64,000 bases of DNA from Papaver somniferum (lineage: Eukaryota; Streptophyta; Magnoliopsida; Ranunculales; Papaveraceae): NCBI RefSeq assembly GCF_003573695.1, contig NC_039362.1, positions 6,362,088 to 6,426,087 of the forward strand, given 5' to 3'. Under the pieces are notes generated by a model. The model saw only the letters and a program-made list of their open reading frames with translations. It ran no database searches and was not told the origin of the DNA. Position numbers and translations under genes: made by a program. Shown piece by piece: positions 10,036-22,398 of the stretch; the stretch's first letter is position 1; each line of letters opens with the position of its first letter.

Positions 10036-11393
10036 TTACATTTGTGATATTTGCGCAGTTTGGACTTCGTGGATGATGTTGAATTGGTCAAGATGAGTAT
10101 TCCATTTGGCTATTCTTCCCACTTTTCCAGCGTTTTTGAGGAAGGCTTCTAGCGGTGCTTTGCATGGAACCCGGACATAATGTGTCAAAAAATAGGTTCT
10201 CAGTTTTTGCGTTGCCCAAACCAACGCAAAGATGAGTTGCTCAATCTTCGTGTAATTTCTCTCTACGAAGTTGAGGGTTTTGCTGACGAAGTAGATTGGC
10301 TGTTCTATCTTCGTGTTGGTTTTAACCAGAACCGCGCTGACTGCGTCTTTGGTTGCTGCTATATAGAGAGCTAACACTTCATCGGGATCTGGTTTTTGGA
10401 GGATCGGGATTGTAGCCAAGTAATCCTTGATTTTCTGAAAAGCTTCCTCACATTCAGTGGTCCACGCAAATTCACTTCCCTTCTTGAGGATATTGAAGAA
10501 GTGCTTGCATTTGTCCGATGATCTGGTGATGAATCTTCCCAATGCTGCCAGTGATCCGTTGAGATTTTGTACTTCTTTCAAATTCTTTGGGGAAGGCATT
10601 CCCACGATGGCTTGGATCTTGGACCTCGATGCCCCTTTTTGTTACTATATACCCAAGGAACTTTCCGGATGTGACATCGAATGTGCACTTTTCAGGATTT
10701 ACCTTCATGTTGTGTTTTCTCATGGCCTCGAAAATTTCTTTCAGGTCTCGATGGTGATTCTTCTGTAGCTTACTCTTAACAAGCATGTCATCGACGTAGA
10801 CTTCCAAGGTTTTCCAAATCCACGGATTGAAGATAACATCGACCATTCCCTGGTATGTTGCCCCTATGTTCCTCAGACCGAAGGGAATACGCGTGTAACA
10901 TTAGAGGCCATGTGGGGTGTAGAACGTTGTATGTTGTTGATCTTCTTCTTCCAGTGCTACTTGGTTGTAACCAGAATACCCATCCATAAATGACAACTCT
11001 TCGTATCCTTCCACAGCTTCTACCAGCTGGTCGATACTGGGGAGAGGATAGCTGTCCTTAGGGTGGGTTTATTGAGGTTGGTGAAATCGATGCATATTCT
11101 GACTCCCCCATTTTTCTTTGGCACGATGACCATGTTAGAAATCCATGTTGGATACTTTACTTCCTTGATAAACCCTGCTTCTAGCAACTTAGTAGATCCT
11201 TTTTGATTGGTTAGTGATACTCTGATGCTATCTTTCGTACTTTCTGTCTAAAGGGAGCTGTGCCTAGATGTATTTGAAGTTCGTGCTGAATAATCTTGGG
11301 ATATATTCCTGGCATGTATGATAATCTCCATACGAAGACATCTGCATATTCCTTTAGTAAAACGATCAAATCTTGCTCCTTTTCTTGGCTCAT
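10036..11393 (-). pseudogene. Element D reverse transcriptase and first RNase H
   Basis: Four frame segments. 11393-11211 matches the RT N-terminus (VFVW, then the DMPGI-like YMPGI). 11210-10847 contains, in shifted frames, the block ...YTRIPFGLRNIGATYQ. 10846-10472 carries the catalytic YVDDML motif followed by NPEKCTF and FLGYIV. 10605-10036 is the RNase H connection domain (FAWTTECEEAF, LYIAAT, YFVSKTL). At least three frameshifts separate them, so no full enzyme can be made from this copy. Confidence 0.85.
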
Positions 11394-11533
11394 TAGGGTC
11401 CCGATCTTGACTATCTTGGGGTGTTGATCTGTCCCTATGTTGACCTCTTTCGTAGACTCAATAAATGTGAATGTAGGCTTTGGGTCACTTAGGAGAGGGA
11501 CATTCTTTAATTGTTTTTGGGAGGTTCTTCAAC

Positions 11534-12423
11534 CTAGTTAGCCTTAGAAGTTCCCGCTTCGGTGTTAAGAATGGTGCTTTCGTTGGCTAAGCTTTTTCCT
11601 GAGATCTCTTCGAGATGAAGATAGATGGATTTGTTTTTGGAAGACTCTTTGTTTCTGCTTCTTCTGGTCTTCTGCTGCTCTTCTATCTCATTATTAAGTT
11701 GGTTTTGTATAGCTTGGCATTCTAGGGCGACGACTTGATCTCCTTTTATTTCCATTACCCCTTCGGGTGTAGGAAATCTTAGGTACTGTTGATAGGTTTC
11801 TTCTACCCCTTTGAGTTTGTGTACCCACTTTCGGACGATGATGGCATTGTAAGGAGAGGGAGCGTCTATTACACTGAACCTGGTATCAACTTTCATGGGC
11901 CCTGCATTTACTTGTAAAATGATATCCCCAAGGGTTTTGATGGTGCCACATTGAACCCGTAGATGGTGTAGTAAGAATTCATCAGCTGCTTATCATTGAG
12001 CTCCATTCATTTGAACGTATCGTGGAACAAGACATTAAATGAGCTCCCTCCATCAATGAGGATCTTCTTGATATTGCATCCTGCCACCAGTAGGGTGAGA
12101 ACCAAAGGATCGTTGTATTCTTCCATGTCTTCCTCTATATCTTCGGCATTGAAAGTTATCGGTGAATTCATCCATTGCTCGTGTTCATCCACTTCTGTTC
12201 TATCGATCTTGTAGAGTTCGCAATGGTCTTCAAATTGCTTTCGCAGCCTTTTACCTATCTGGGTTGTAAACGAGGGTCCAACAGCTTCGGAACATGAAAT
12301 GGTATTAATTCTTCGGTTTCCTTCAGGTAATTGGACTTGCTTGCCTTGTTTGGTCCTATCTTTTGTATTTGCTTTCTGTACGTACTGTTTGAGATCACCG
12401 TCATCGATTAGCTTTTGGATCAT
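11534..12423 (-). pseudogene. Element D aspartic protease
   Basis: 12423-12007 contains the retropepsin active-site block IDGGSSFNVLF, where D-G-G-S-S replaces the more common D-S/T-G. 11896-11534 supplies the following block (SPYNAIIVRKW, RFPTPEGVMEIKGDQ), which in Tat elements lies between protease and RT. A frameshift near 11900-12005 separates the two. Confidence 0.75.
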
Positions 12424-14259
12424 AATCTTGAGATCTTTTCATTTCTCATTTTGATGGCCATTGAAGCAATGGTATTCACAGTATTCTCTCGATTTTCAGA
12501 TCTTGGTGGTTGCTTTCCCTTGGACCATGGCCATTCCAAATTTTTCGACCCTTGATTTCTCTCAGAACTCGACTGTAGCTGACTTGAGTTTGGTGAAAAC
12601 TTGATCTTCGGATTTCCGATCATCACGTCGCTAGTCCTATTTCGTCCTCTTCTTTCTTCATTGGAACGATCCATTGAATAGCTTCGCTTGGACCCGCTGG
12701 CTTGCCCTACCGAATTGGTACGATGAGGTCTTTGGGTTTGAGCTCTAGGATTTTCCCGTTGACTCTCCTCTAAATTGGTATGCTTTTCGATGATTATCTG
12801 GAGATCTCCGTCGGTTGTGGGAACACTTCCAGGAATTTCGACGAATAGAGGACTCATCATGTCTAATCCCCACTTATAGAAGTTGATCATGACTACCGGA
12901 TCCACGTTCCCAATTGCCTGACAGATCTTATGCCACTTGTCAGTATATTCCTTGATAGTTTCATTGTACCCGATGGCTAATGAGAAAAGCTTATCCATTC
13001 CAGCGTTGACAGTTTTATTGTACATGTACGTCCTCAAGAATTTCTCGGTTAGTTGGCTGTATGAGTTGATGGAGTTTGGTAGTAAGTAATCAAACCATAC
13101 TAGTGTCGATACTTTGAGGCTGAAGGGGAAATATCTGCAGAGTACCACGTCGTCTTGATCCCATCGTGCTAACACGCGGTTATAATAACGAAGGTGGGAT
13201 GCGGGATCGCTGGACCCATCGTAACATTCAAATGGTGGTAGAGGACACTTTTGCGGAATCGGGGCTCTATCCATATGTCGTGTCAAAGGCGTGGTGTTGG
13301 ATTCTCTCATTACTTCTTCAACCTTCCTCCCCTCCCCGACTTGCTTTCAACTGTTTGAATTCTGCCATCATCTCTGCACGCAGATCTTCCATAGCTTGCT
13401 GATGGTCTTCTCTAACGGTGGATTTTTCTGATCTCTTCTCCTCGCTATCAAAGTAGTCCGAGTCTTCTAGACAATGGTTCGCATCGGGTATCCTGTTTCT
13501 TTTAGTAATCCTTCGGTTTAGAGGTTCGGGATCCCTAGTATTGGTCACGATGAGTCTTCGCTCGCGGTTGGGATCCGGTGCTTTGGAATTTGCCTCATCG
13601 TGCGGATGGACCGTTGTTGTGCTATGGGCAATCTTTTCCTTAAGCTCTTGGTTTTCTTTGGATAACAATGCCACCACATCTGCATTCAGCTTTTCAAGTT
13701 CCGTAATCAACTGTAAGGAATGGTTGGATCCTTGGTTCGGGGTCACAACCTGTCGTCGCCCCTCAACCGCCACAATATTATCTTCATCAACTGTTTGGAT
13801 TAAAAGCTTAGGGGGGTCGGCTGTGATTACAGGTGGTTCAAAATGAGGGGTTGATGTAAGCAAAGGTTGAGTGGCTGGCAAGGTCCGGTTCCGCTCATTT
13901 ATTGTTGGCATTCCCAATACTGCTGGTTGCATCGTCGAGTCAGCAAATCCTTCCCGCTGCTCTTGGGCTTTGAAGGTCGTTGCTGCTTTCGTTGCATCTG
14001 TTTTAGCCACCATAGATTTGACCGCTGCCGCTGTTCTAGCCTTTGCATTCAGTGGTGATGTGATCTCTGTCGTATCTGGCTTATGGTTTGGTGCCTTAGT
14101 TTTCTCACCCTTCTGCTTGCTGCGTGTGATAACTGGTGATGTCCTTGGTGTTTCCTTTGATGAGGCTTTGGTCTTTCCCACATCCTTCGTTTTTTGCATC
14201 TTCGATCTCTTTGTTCTTTGCCTCTCTAGAAATAACACATTATTAACGATGTTAATCAA
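12420..14259 (-). pseudogene. Element D gag
   Basis: Two frames joined by a 1-base loss near 13315. The first (14259-13318) is a Lys/Thr/Ala-rich N-terminal extension ending in a short coiled coil. The second (13310-12420) has the retrotransposon gag fold signature: PLPPFECYDGSSDPASHL, KVSTLVWFDYLL, and a following IKEYTDKWH block. A Cys-rich zinc knuckle is not seen. It overlaps the protease frame by a few bases. Confidence 0.8.
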
Positions 14260-14902
14260 AACGAAAGATAGTATACGTTTCCTTACACGCTGAAAGAAGG
14301 TGTTTTCAGGGAAAGTTTTCTTAGAAAGCTGTAGATCTAAATGTTTAAAAATGTAGATAGGCGTTCGGGGTCTTTACAACACATCGAAAACATAGATCAG
14401 TTTTATTTAAAAATCATTAAGATACTGTTTTATTGAATGGGTCGAAAAGGTATCGTGGGTTTATAGATTGGGATGAAAAATCATTCAAAATCAACCCTTC
14501 GAAAAATTATTGTTTTTCTGTAAAGTTCTTTCGACCAAAAGATACTTAAATACTACTCGTGGGTTTCAAAAATGTTTTATTCTAAGGTTTATCTTCAATA
14601 AAAAGTATGAGATGAAATCTACGTTTGGTAAACAAGCATTGTTTTATCAATAAAAATATCGCTTTTTGTACAAATCCTTGAAAACGTAATGTTTCTATAA
14701 TGGAAAGTTTTTTCTTTCGTAAAGATTTGGAAAACGTAGATCAACAGAAAATAGCGTTTTTTGACAATGAAAGCATCGTTTTTCGCAATAAGAAGTGTGA
14801 AAAATAATAAAGAAAGTTTTCCCAAGACACTATATATGAAGAATAGCGCTGAGAGCCCAATAAAGGGAAAAATCACAGGAAAGATAAATCTTTTACCGGG
14901 AC
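14260..14902 (-). other. Leader of element D
   Basis: Untranslated stretch between the primer-binding site and gag, AT-rich, without a convincing ORF. Confidence 0.5.
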
Positions 14903-14903
14903 A

Positions 14904-14924
14904 AGGTCCCTGTTTCTATCGCCA
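14904..14924 (-). other. Primer-binding site of element D
   Basis: Minus strand reads TGGCGATAGAAACAGGGACCT, three bases inside the LTR end ...GTGTTCACA. The matching tRNA is not obvious; TGGCGA...GGGAC resembles sites of Tat/Ogre elements. Confidence 0.45.
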
Positions 14925-14927
14925 GAT

Positions 14928-15901
14928 TGTGAACACAAAAATAACGATGGTATCAGCGTGTTCACAAACAATATTCGCGTTGAGTATAAATTCATAAAAG
15001 ACTAGATTGTATGGAAATAAGAATGCGATCTCTATGATCGTTTGACTCGGAGCCTTAGGGCTCATCCTTATTGGATCATAGGGAAATCGTTTAAACGTTG
15101 CACTGAGAGAAAATAATGTATAACGATGCCTAAACAGTTAAAGCATAAGAAGTAATACTGAAAGTAAATAAGGCAGCGATTTACGTGGTTTAGCACTAAG
15201 GCCTACGTCCACGGGAGTTGGTTGTTTTACTATCTCTTTCAAGGTTACAAAGGTGATTGAACAATTCTCTAAGTAAATTCCGAAGCCTAGCTCAGGATTA
15301 GATACTCTCTGTTTTTCTCTATTTCTCTCTCTAAAACTTCTAACTAAAACTTGTTTGTCCCTTTTCTCTATGTGGAGAGGGGTATTTATAGTAGTTGAGC
15401 GTGGACCCCGCTTGAGACAACTATTATCCTTATCTTCTTGGATTCTGTGCTGATTACGCTGGGTGGATTCGGTTCTGAACGCTGACCCCATCGGTAAGAT
15501 GCAATCCCGCTGGGTAATCTTCGTTTCCATCGTTGGATGGTTGACATGTTCCCCATGTTCAGAACATTTAATGTGAGTAGTTGGATTTCTGCATGCGGGG
15601 ACAGCTGTCTGCGACGCCTGTCACTTCTTCGTCAGAGGATTCGATCTACATCGTTGATCTCGGATCCTCCTTGAGATGAGCTAAAACAGATCTTCAAGGT
15701 GCTATCCAGTGCTTCTCAATGGTTCGCTTCCTTCAGTGCCCCTCGATTCTCATCCGTGGATTTTCTGGATGTCGATCTCTACCGTAGGACATAATCTTCT
15801 AGGGTGTTAGATGCTACATCGTTCCTTGATGCCCCTTTTTTGTACGCCCTCCACGTATGAATCCTTGGACACGTGTTGGGTGGTGATTTTATGTGTACAC
15901 A
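14928..15901 (-). repeat. 5' LTR of element D
   Basis: 974 bp on the minus strand, starting TGTGTACACA and ending TGTTCACA, giving an imperfect terminal inverted repeat. It contains a TATA box (TATAAATA at 15390-15383) and a U5-like tail next to the primer site. The second LTR was not found, so the outer edge rests on the inverted repeat and TG/CA rule. Confidence 0.6.
15383..15390 (-). promoter_or_regulatory. TATA box in the LTR of element D
   Basis: CTATAAATACCCC on the minus strand, about 510 bases into the LTR, with a purine-rich transcribed region after it. Confidence 0.5.
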
Positions 15902-17520
15902 AATGACTGTTATGGAGCTCGACAGGGAAGAGCAGAGAGATTTTGCTATGATCGAGATTGTATGATAAAGCTGTTGGCAGTCGAAGGGAAGTTGAGAACT
16001 CGAGAATGGAAGGGATGGAGAAGCTCGTGGTGACAGTTATGATAAAGACGAGAGAAGAGATGGAGAAAATCTACTGCCATTGATGATGATCATGGAACAG
16101 AGATGGTGAGGTTTCTGTTAAAGAATGATCTTTGGTAATGGCAGGGGAGATGGAGTTGAAGTTATCAGAGAAGGTCGAGCACGAGTTAGTTGATGTGATG
16201 GTTACGGGGATTGGTAGATGACGAGAACGTCTTCCATTTGCGGGTGAGAAATGATGATGTCATTGGCCTGTCCAGCACGTACAAATCAGAGGAGAGCACG
16301 TGATCGTATGGAGATAAAGTGGGAAGGGACCGTTCTGCAGTAGCAATGACGCGTGTTGGAGGAAGGTGATGATATGGTATATTGCGAAACATCGAAGCTG
16401 GATATATGGACCGTGCAAATGAAGATACAGGCGGGTCCTCAGAGGATCGAATGGACGAAGAGAAGTGTACTCATTTCTTGGATGCACTCAAATACACCGA
16501 ACCAGGTGTTGGGTAAACTCAACCAATTTTCCTTCTCTATCTTGCACGACTATTTTGGATCAATTAGGGTTTTGAAGGCTATAAACAGGGGTCAAAGCCC
16601 AGAAGGAAAATAACTTCTTATTTTATAATTTCTTTTGTAACTAAAAGACAGAAATAAAAAGGAAAGGTTTTATTTCGTATCTAGGGTTTACCCCTTTAGG
16701 AGGAAACCATGTTTTCTTCTTCTAATTCTTCTTCCATATATTTTTCATGGGTTTTAGTAAATCCATGTGTAGATAAATTTTTATTAATTAAGGATGATTT
16801 CAAAGTCCTGCATAATGGAATTCTAATTCTTTTTACGAGTTTATTTTAAGTTGATTCTTCTTGTCGATTGTCTATATTATTTTTAGTGTATAAGATTTCT
16901 ATTGGGTTATTCAATTGGCCATTTGAATTAATCTGTTAGTAATTCTTCTACTAGTATTGGGGTTGGTGATACGTGTAATAATCACTCAATTCCATACGCA
17001 AGTAGTACATCGCAAAAGCTGACAGAGGGATTCTGTTAAGCAATTGTGTATATAGATGACACTAGTAAGCAGAGCAAGCTTATGCATCTGATGCTAGGAT
17101 CAACCTAATTCACAAAACATAATGCATTCGATGAGTTACACCTTGAGAGCTTATTCATGGGTGGCTCAGATGGATAGAATCTGGTAGTCGAGCGCTTCCG
17201 TATACAATGACAACAAGAATTCCGGGGATAGCAGAGCTTATTGCTATTCTACAGTTGGTGATAATAGAAAATTAACAAGGAATAAACGAGTTTTTTATGT
17301 TCAGTGATGGCGAATGATTCCTTAATCATCTTTGTTTTCTTATTATCTTTTCATTTTACTTTAATCAAACAATCCCCCCTTTATCTTTTATTATTTTTCT
17401 GAACTAAATAACCTATCAATTACACACCTCTCTGTTGGAACGATCTCTTGCTACCGCTATATTACCAGTTAATTAGTGGGAAATATATCGATTAATTTGT
17501 TGCACCTACGACACGCATCA
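15902..17520 (+). repeat. 5' LTR of element A (left edge uncertain)
   Basis: The right edge is firm: ...GACACGCATCA followed by the tRNA-Asp-type primer site. A TATA-like CTATAAACA is at 16580-16587, followed by a T-rich transcribed part. The left edge cannot be set because no second copy of this LTR is present; element D abuts at 15901 and may have cut it. 15902-16570 is purine-rich without a recognisable ORF. Confidence 0.55.
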
Positions 17521-17525
17521 AATTT

Positions 17526-17543
17526 TGGCTCCGCCGCCGGGGA
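17526..17543 (+). other. Primer-binding site of element A (tRNA-Asp type)
   Basis: TGGCTCCGCCGCCGGGGA, followed by GCAGTTG, is close to the tRNA-Asp site TGGCGCCGTTGCCGGGGA typical of Athila-like elements, and lies five bases after the LTR end. Confidence 0.7.
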
Positions 17544-17624
17544 GCAGTTGCTAATTGGTTTATTATTTGTTTAGCTTGTTCTTATTTTATTTTTTTTTTG
17601 ATTTTATATATCTTGTGAGTCGTC

Positions 17625-18079
17625 ATGTTTCCTTACGGAAATAACATGTACGGAGCACAAGATCAATCACATTATAGTGGTAATAAATATGGTTTTCAAT
17701 CTCATTCTTATGAAAACTACCAATCATCCAATGGGTATAACCAAAACAAATCTTTTGGCTACGATCAATATCCCACGGAACCTTACGGATATTCTCATAC
17801 ATGTCAACAACCTTATGACGGGCATGTAAGTGAACATTCACAAGGATGGATGGATAGTTATGCTTCTGATCAATTGGAAATAAAATGTTATGATCTTGAA
17901 TCAAGACCTAGTCCTCTTTGTCGTGTTTTTCCTTCACTCTTTCCAAAAGAGAAGATTGTGCATAACGGTGGAAAGCGTATTAACATCAGACAATTATATG
18001 CGCGATACAACGAACTGGAAGAATCCGGTGCATCAAACGAGACTCTTGACGAAATTAAAAAGGACATAAATATGGAATT
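17625..18079 (+). pseudogene. Element A ORF, 5' part (split by element B)
   Basis: ATG at 17625, about 80 bases after the primer site, opens 151 codons rich in Tyr, Gln, Asn, Ser and Gly (FPYGNNMYG..., NKYGFQSHSYENYQ), then a basic block ending in a short helix (RYNELEESG, LDEIKKDINMEF). The frame is cut at 18079 by element B; the TSD GAATT lies inside Glu-Phe codons and the frame resumes at 25261 after B. No gag, zinc-knuckle or RT motif. Product unknown. It shares the Tyr-rich start and the downstream conserved motif with the ORF of element B, so the two families are probably related. Confidence 0.6.
18075..18079 (+). other. Left target-site duplication of element B
   Basis: GAATT immediately before the TG of the left LTR; an identical GAATT follows the right LTR at 25261-25265. 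Confidence 0.9.
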
Positions 18080-19653
18080 TGATAGACGCATTTATGTGTC
18101 TATTTTGATCTCTTTTATGTATTTTATTAGTACCCATTTGTTCTCATTATGGTGTTTTTATGTTTGTTTAGGTGTTTTTGGAGAAAATACCCTTGTATGG
18201 AAAGAGTTGCTCAAAAAGTGATGATTTACACCCCGGAGAAATGTCCTGGAGGCGCCCCAGAAATGTACCGGAAACGTCCCAGAAATGTCCCGGAGGAAAC
18301 CAGGAAAATTACTATTTCAACCCAAGAATTACTATTTCAGCCTAAATTACTAAGGGACACCAAGACAGGATAGGGGGACACCCCTCTTCTTCATTTGAAT
18401 ATCGATTTTGGCGGGAAAAATGTTCACAGCACAGGAGAATTTTCGATCGAAGAAATGAAGTGGTGGTAGATCGATTCAATGGCTGAATTTTGGTATAGAG
18501 TTGTGATATGAGATAGGGAACACATTGTGGGCATCGGATTCGATCGGAATTGGCTGGAAATCCTGGTTTGAGTCACGAGCTCAAAACAGAGCAACATGTT
18601 CTATAACACGAGTTTGATTGTGTGTTTTCCATGCATGGAGTGTTTTGGAGGAGTTCGATGACTTTGGAGGCGTGGGGAAGGTTAACTAGAGCGTGCAGGA
18701 TCAAAGTTTACGTGTGTAGAAGCCAAAAATGGAAATTATTGTTAAATATGGGCAGCGAGCAATGACGGGATTAATGGGAGATTATACGGTGTTATGGTCG
18801 GATATTTTTGTTCTAAAACACTATAAATACAAGGCTAAAGAGTTGAGAAGGGTTGGAGAGTCTGGGGGAAAGTTTAGGAGTCGAGAGAATCAAAAGAAAA
18901 TCACGCAGAGAAGAGAAGAATTCTGCTGGTGTAGTTGAAGACGAAGAACATTGTACAGTCCAGGAAAGTCGTTGATTAGGGTCGCAAATTTGCGAAAATT
19001 CTCAGTTCCTTTCCCGCGACGAGCTTACAACACTTCTGAAGTGCCGTTCTTCCCTACGCTTCCTGTGTGTCGCAAAGGACAGTCTTAAAACGATTTATTT
19101 TTATTTCATCATTTGTACTCAACTTTGGAGCAATAATAATATATTTTGAGATGCATTACACCATGATGAGCTAAACCCAATCCCAGGGGTGACGTAGGAA
19201 GCCATTCTTCCAAAAGTTATGTGGTAAAATTTATTTAAATTTATTTATGCAACTCTTTTATGATTAATTGCACCGAATAAAAATGGAGTAAATGATTTTT
19301 ATTAATCAATTGTGTTTTCTCTTGATGGAGTATGCTTAGTAAATTGCTTTTGATACTTCATGCTCGCGATTAACAGTGGATGTTTTCAAAATCTAATTTA
19401 GGAAATGATTAGAATCACAATTTCCTTTGATTGGAGTTATATTGTCTAGAATTGCATGATAAGAATTGTTATTGAATCACATAAATTTTGGTGAATGGTG
19501 GAATCCTGATCCCCGGTAAAAATTCTCTCCCATATTTTGTTAATATTGTGCATATAAAATTGTTTATTTATTTTTATTAAATCTTTAAATTTAATCTTCA
19601 CAAGTCCGAGAGTTTGAACCTCATTACTACAACCCATCAAAAATCATTAATCA
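18080..19653 (+). repeat. Left LTR of element B
   Basis: Starts TGATAGACGCATTTATGTGTC and ends ...CATTAATCA. The first 22 bases contain an inverted repeat (GATAGAC-GCATTTAT-GTGTCTAT-like). Short ORFs such as 18149-18373 recur in all LTR copies and are not genes. Confidence 0.9.
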
Positions 19654-19656
19654 TTT

Positions 19657-19674
19657 TGGCGCTGCCGACGCGGA
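19657..19674 (+). other. Primer-binding site of element B
   Basis: TGGCGCTGCCGACGCGGA, three bases after the LTR. Same site as in element C. Confidence 0.6.
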
Positions 19675-20696
19675 TTTGTGCTTAGGTAGAATTTTTAGTT
19701 TTTTTTTTTTTTATTATTCCATTTGTTCTTTTTTACGTCTCTTTGGTTGTGTCTTTGTATTACAGGTTCGAAGTGGAGCACTATTGGAGAGGAAAAAGCG
19801 TAAAGCGAAAAGAGAAGAAAAAAGGACAATTTTAGGATTTAATTTTTAATTTTTTTTAGAGTGTGTGAGGAAAACTGTAATTTTTTATTTATTTATTTTG
19901 GACTTTGGACTTTAAACAATTGGACTTTATTTATTTTTTTTAACCCTACGGAAGGGTATTATTAAAAAAAAAATTATATAAACTGTGTGCAGAGAAGGAC
20001 GACGATTACTATATCATCTCGGCCCCTCGGGTTCGTACATGACATAGGAGTCGTGGCCCGAGTCGACTTCAACGGTTCATCCCCCGTTTGGTACGGGAGG
20101 TAAGTCCATCGAAACACTCGCGAATCTCCTGTAAGCGAGTTACTGTATTCCTTAAGGTGATTCATTGATTGAGGACGAATTTGGACTGCTTTTAAAATCC
20201 TAGTAAAGGGCAAGGCCTGGCCAATACAAGATAAGGGTTTGGATTTCATCACCGCTCCCTTCTTTCCCGCCTTAGGAAAACGAAACCTAACGCGAACCCA
20301 AGCTTAAAATTTTGAATAGAACGAGACCGATAAGGTAACGAGCTTTATAGGAAACTCGTTCGAAAAATATTGGTTGCTCTTTAAGAACACTCCAAATTTT
20401 ATGATGGTTTCTGTGAGTTGAATGTGTGACTGCGCCGCCTTGTGATAGCGGTGAGGCCTTGGGTATCAAAGCTCCACTGAGCTTCCCTCGCCTCAATTCA
20501 ACTTACTTTGACTTGGATTGATTCCATAGGGGTTTGCTCAAATTGCAACGAATTCCCTTTCGAAAGATAGAAGCTGATCTAGAAACAATCTAAGTGGAGC
20601 CATCATGCTTTTTGTTTGCTAGAAATCTTTAGGTTTGTTTTGGTGGAGTCGAGTCAGCCTTGTTTGTGATTGTGTAGAATTCCCTTGCAATTAAGA
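19675..20696 (+). other. Leader of element B
   Basis: About 1 kb without a convincing ORF, colinear with 963-1991 of element C in inverted orientation. It includes T-rich runs and a conserved block around 20000-20100. Confidence 0.6.
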
Positions 20697-21854
20697 ATGT
20701 CGAACTGGTATGATAGAAGCCAATACAATGATTATCGACCTAAATTTGAATATGGACATCATCCTTTTTATGACCATGTTGGGAATAGTGGTTGGGAACG
20801 CCATCCTTTGGAAGGATATGGGTCATACCATGGTGAGCCCAATTACTATCCACACATGCATCAGTCTTACGAGCAAGAATATTATAGTACTAGTTCTTCG
20901 TCTCTAGAGGATACAATCAAACTATTGAAAACTAGTCCCTATTATGATCCTTCTGAACCTGTTCTTCCTCTAGAAGAGTCTCTCAAACAATTAACTGAGA
21001 ATACAAATAGTTTTGTGTTAGAAATGAATAAACAAAATGCACCCATGAGTGAACCTTCTATACACGATACCATAAGGAAGTCATGTGAGTCGATTCAAAA
21101 GCTTTTATTAGAGGCCCAGAACAGAACTGCTCAAGATAGTCTTAATTTTCAATATAGTGTTTCCAATAGTACCCTTGAAAATGAGGATAGTTATTTGAAT
21201 AATCAAGATGCCGAGGTTAGAATTGGTAACACTACTTTTTTAGATGAAGTTCAACCATTTTCATGTTATCATGATGATTATGATGAGGATAGTGTTGATG
21301 GAGAATCATACTTATGTAGGAATAGTGATCAGGAAATGGTTACTCCAATTGAGCTTTACAATGATAATATTATTTCTAGTTCAAATCCAAATAATTTTAA
21401 TAATTATTCACCTATTCAAAAGGACGAGGATTTGACTAGAGATACCCTCGTTTTAGACGATGTAGTATTTCCTGTTTACAAAGCCGATAATGATTTAGAG
21501 GAACGAGTTTATTCTGAGAATAATATTTTAGAGTCTAGCGATTTAGAAACAATAGTCTTAGACGAAGAAGATGAACTCGTAGAGCTTTTAAATATGAGTG
21601 AGGATGCATCACCTGAGTATGACCTAACAGAAGCAATTGACCATTTTCAGGATTCCGATGATCTAGAAATTAGGGAAATTGTAGTTAGTCTACCTAGAGA
21701 CACACAAAACTCTAAGTTTGGGGGTGATTATCATTCTCCCTGTGCTTTACCTTTAAATCTTAGAAAGTTCCCTCGTGTAGGGCTTGACATTTGTGCCTCA
21801 ACCATTGTTCAAGATTATCTCCATACACGTTTTCCCGAACCTAATAATGTCTAG
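20697..21854 (+). CDS. Element B internal ORF (unknown function)
   Basis: 385 codons from ATG 20697 (MSNWYDRSQYNDY) to TAG 21852. The N-terminal 60 residues are rich in Tyr, His, Gly and Glu; residues about 75-165 include two predicted helices (LEESLKQLTENTNSFVLEMNK; IRKSCESIQKLLLEAQNR); the rest is strongly acidic. The C-terminus has KFGGDYHSPCALPLNLRK and FPRVGLDICASTIVQDYLHT, shared with elements A and C. No protease, RT or Cys-His knuckle. The TAG is a mutation relative to element C, whose frame continues, so the protein is probably truncated here. I chose the first ATG after the leader; 27 bases of open frame precede it. Confidence 0.6.
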   Translation: MSNWYDRSQYNDYRPKFEYGHHPFYDHVGNSGWERHPLEGYGSYHGEPNYYPHMHQSYEQEYYSTSSSSLEDTIKLLKTSPYYDPSEPVLPLEESLKQLTENTNSFVLEMNKQNAPMSEPSIHDTIRKSCESIQKLLLEAQNRTAQDSLNFQYSVSNSTLENEDSYLNNQDAEVRIGNTTFLDEVQPFSCYHDDYDEDSVDGESYLCRNSDQEMVTPIELYNDNIISSSNPNNFNNYSPIQKDEDLTRDTLVLDDVVFPVYKADNDLEERVYSENNILESSDLETIVLDEEDELVELLNMSEDASPEYDLTEAIDHFQDSDDLEIREIVVSLPRDTQNSKFGGDYHSPCALPLNLRKFPRVGLDICASTIVQDYLHTRFPEPNNV

Positions 21855-22398
21855 AAAGAAGTTCAGTCATTAGAAACCCATCCTCTGGTTGATGTGGTTT
21901 GCCCAGGCAATAATACCAAGATTGATTTTTTTCCCACCAAATAGTTTTCTTCCAAATGTGGGAACATATAGATTTCAAATGTGTCGAATATTAAGTTGTG
22001 AGACTAAACCTAAATGCCTTAGGAAATTAGAATCGACACATTTGCTTAAGAATGACCACTACTCTGACTGTGGTCAATTATGTAAGTCAAACCTGATTGA
22101 CTTAGAGGATCCTCAGTTATTTAGGTTATTATTATTTTGTGATTCTAAGTTCTTATTTGAGTTTTTCCAGACTCTAGGACCTAATAATTTGGATCCAACC
22201 TATGAGGAAATGCATCCGAGGAAAATATTTTATTTAGACCCTTTCATAGAACCTGAACCACAATTAGATATAAATATCTTAATCAGGAAACTAGATAAGG
22301 GCATGCTATCCTTGTTCACTTTCTTGGGTTATTGTAGTTTCCTTTGGTCAGCTCTATTTCGTTTTGAAGACCCACAGTTATTTCGACTGTTACTTTAA
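21855..22398 (+). pseudogene. C-terminal continuation of the element B ORF
   Basis: After the TAG the same protein continues: a 1-base loss in a T run (GATTTTTTTCCC versus GATTTTGTTTTCCC in C) shifts the frame, and the block SFLPNVGTYRFQMCRILSCE, shared with element C, then runs to a stop at 22396. It ends in a hydrophobic stretch with the repeated phrase DPQLFRLLL. The same closing phrase (HQIFRLLVYGR) ends the ORF of element A, which supports one protein family. Confidence 0.5.

Larger units (their letters stand above)
5043..15901 (-). mobile_element. Tat-lineage Ty3 retrotransposon D, degenerate
   Basis: Minus-strand order: 5' LTR (15901-14928), primer site, leader, gag, protease, RT, RNase H, second RNase H, integrase, then a spacer and an opposite-strand ORF. 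Two RNase H domains and no chromodomain place it in the Tat lineage. Every coding block except the last has frameshifts. No sequence matching the 5' LTR was found on the low-coordinate side, so the 3' LTR is deleted or lies beyond the insertion of element C; the low boundary given is only the edge of the recognisable antisense ORF. Confidence 0.8.

Noticed and set aside
9248..10096. Plus-strand ORFs opposite the pol of element D
   Set aside because: Shadows of the pol frame on the opposite strand.
14935..14960. ATGGTATCAGCGTG on the plus strand as a tRNA-Met primer site
   Set aside because: It lies inside the LTR of element D on the wrong strand; the site at 14904-14924 fits the gag direction.
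16140..16613. ORFs at 16186-16613
   Set aside because: Short frames on both strands in the purine-rich U3 of the LTR of element A.
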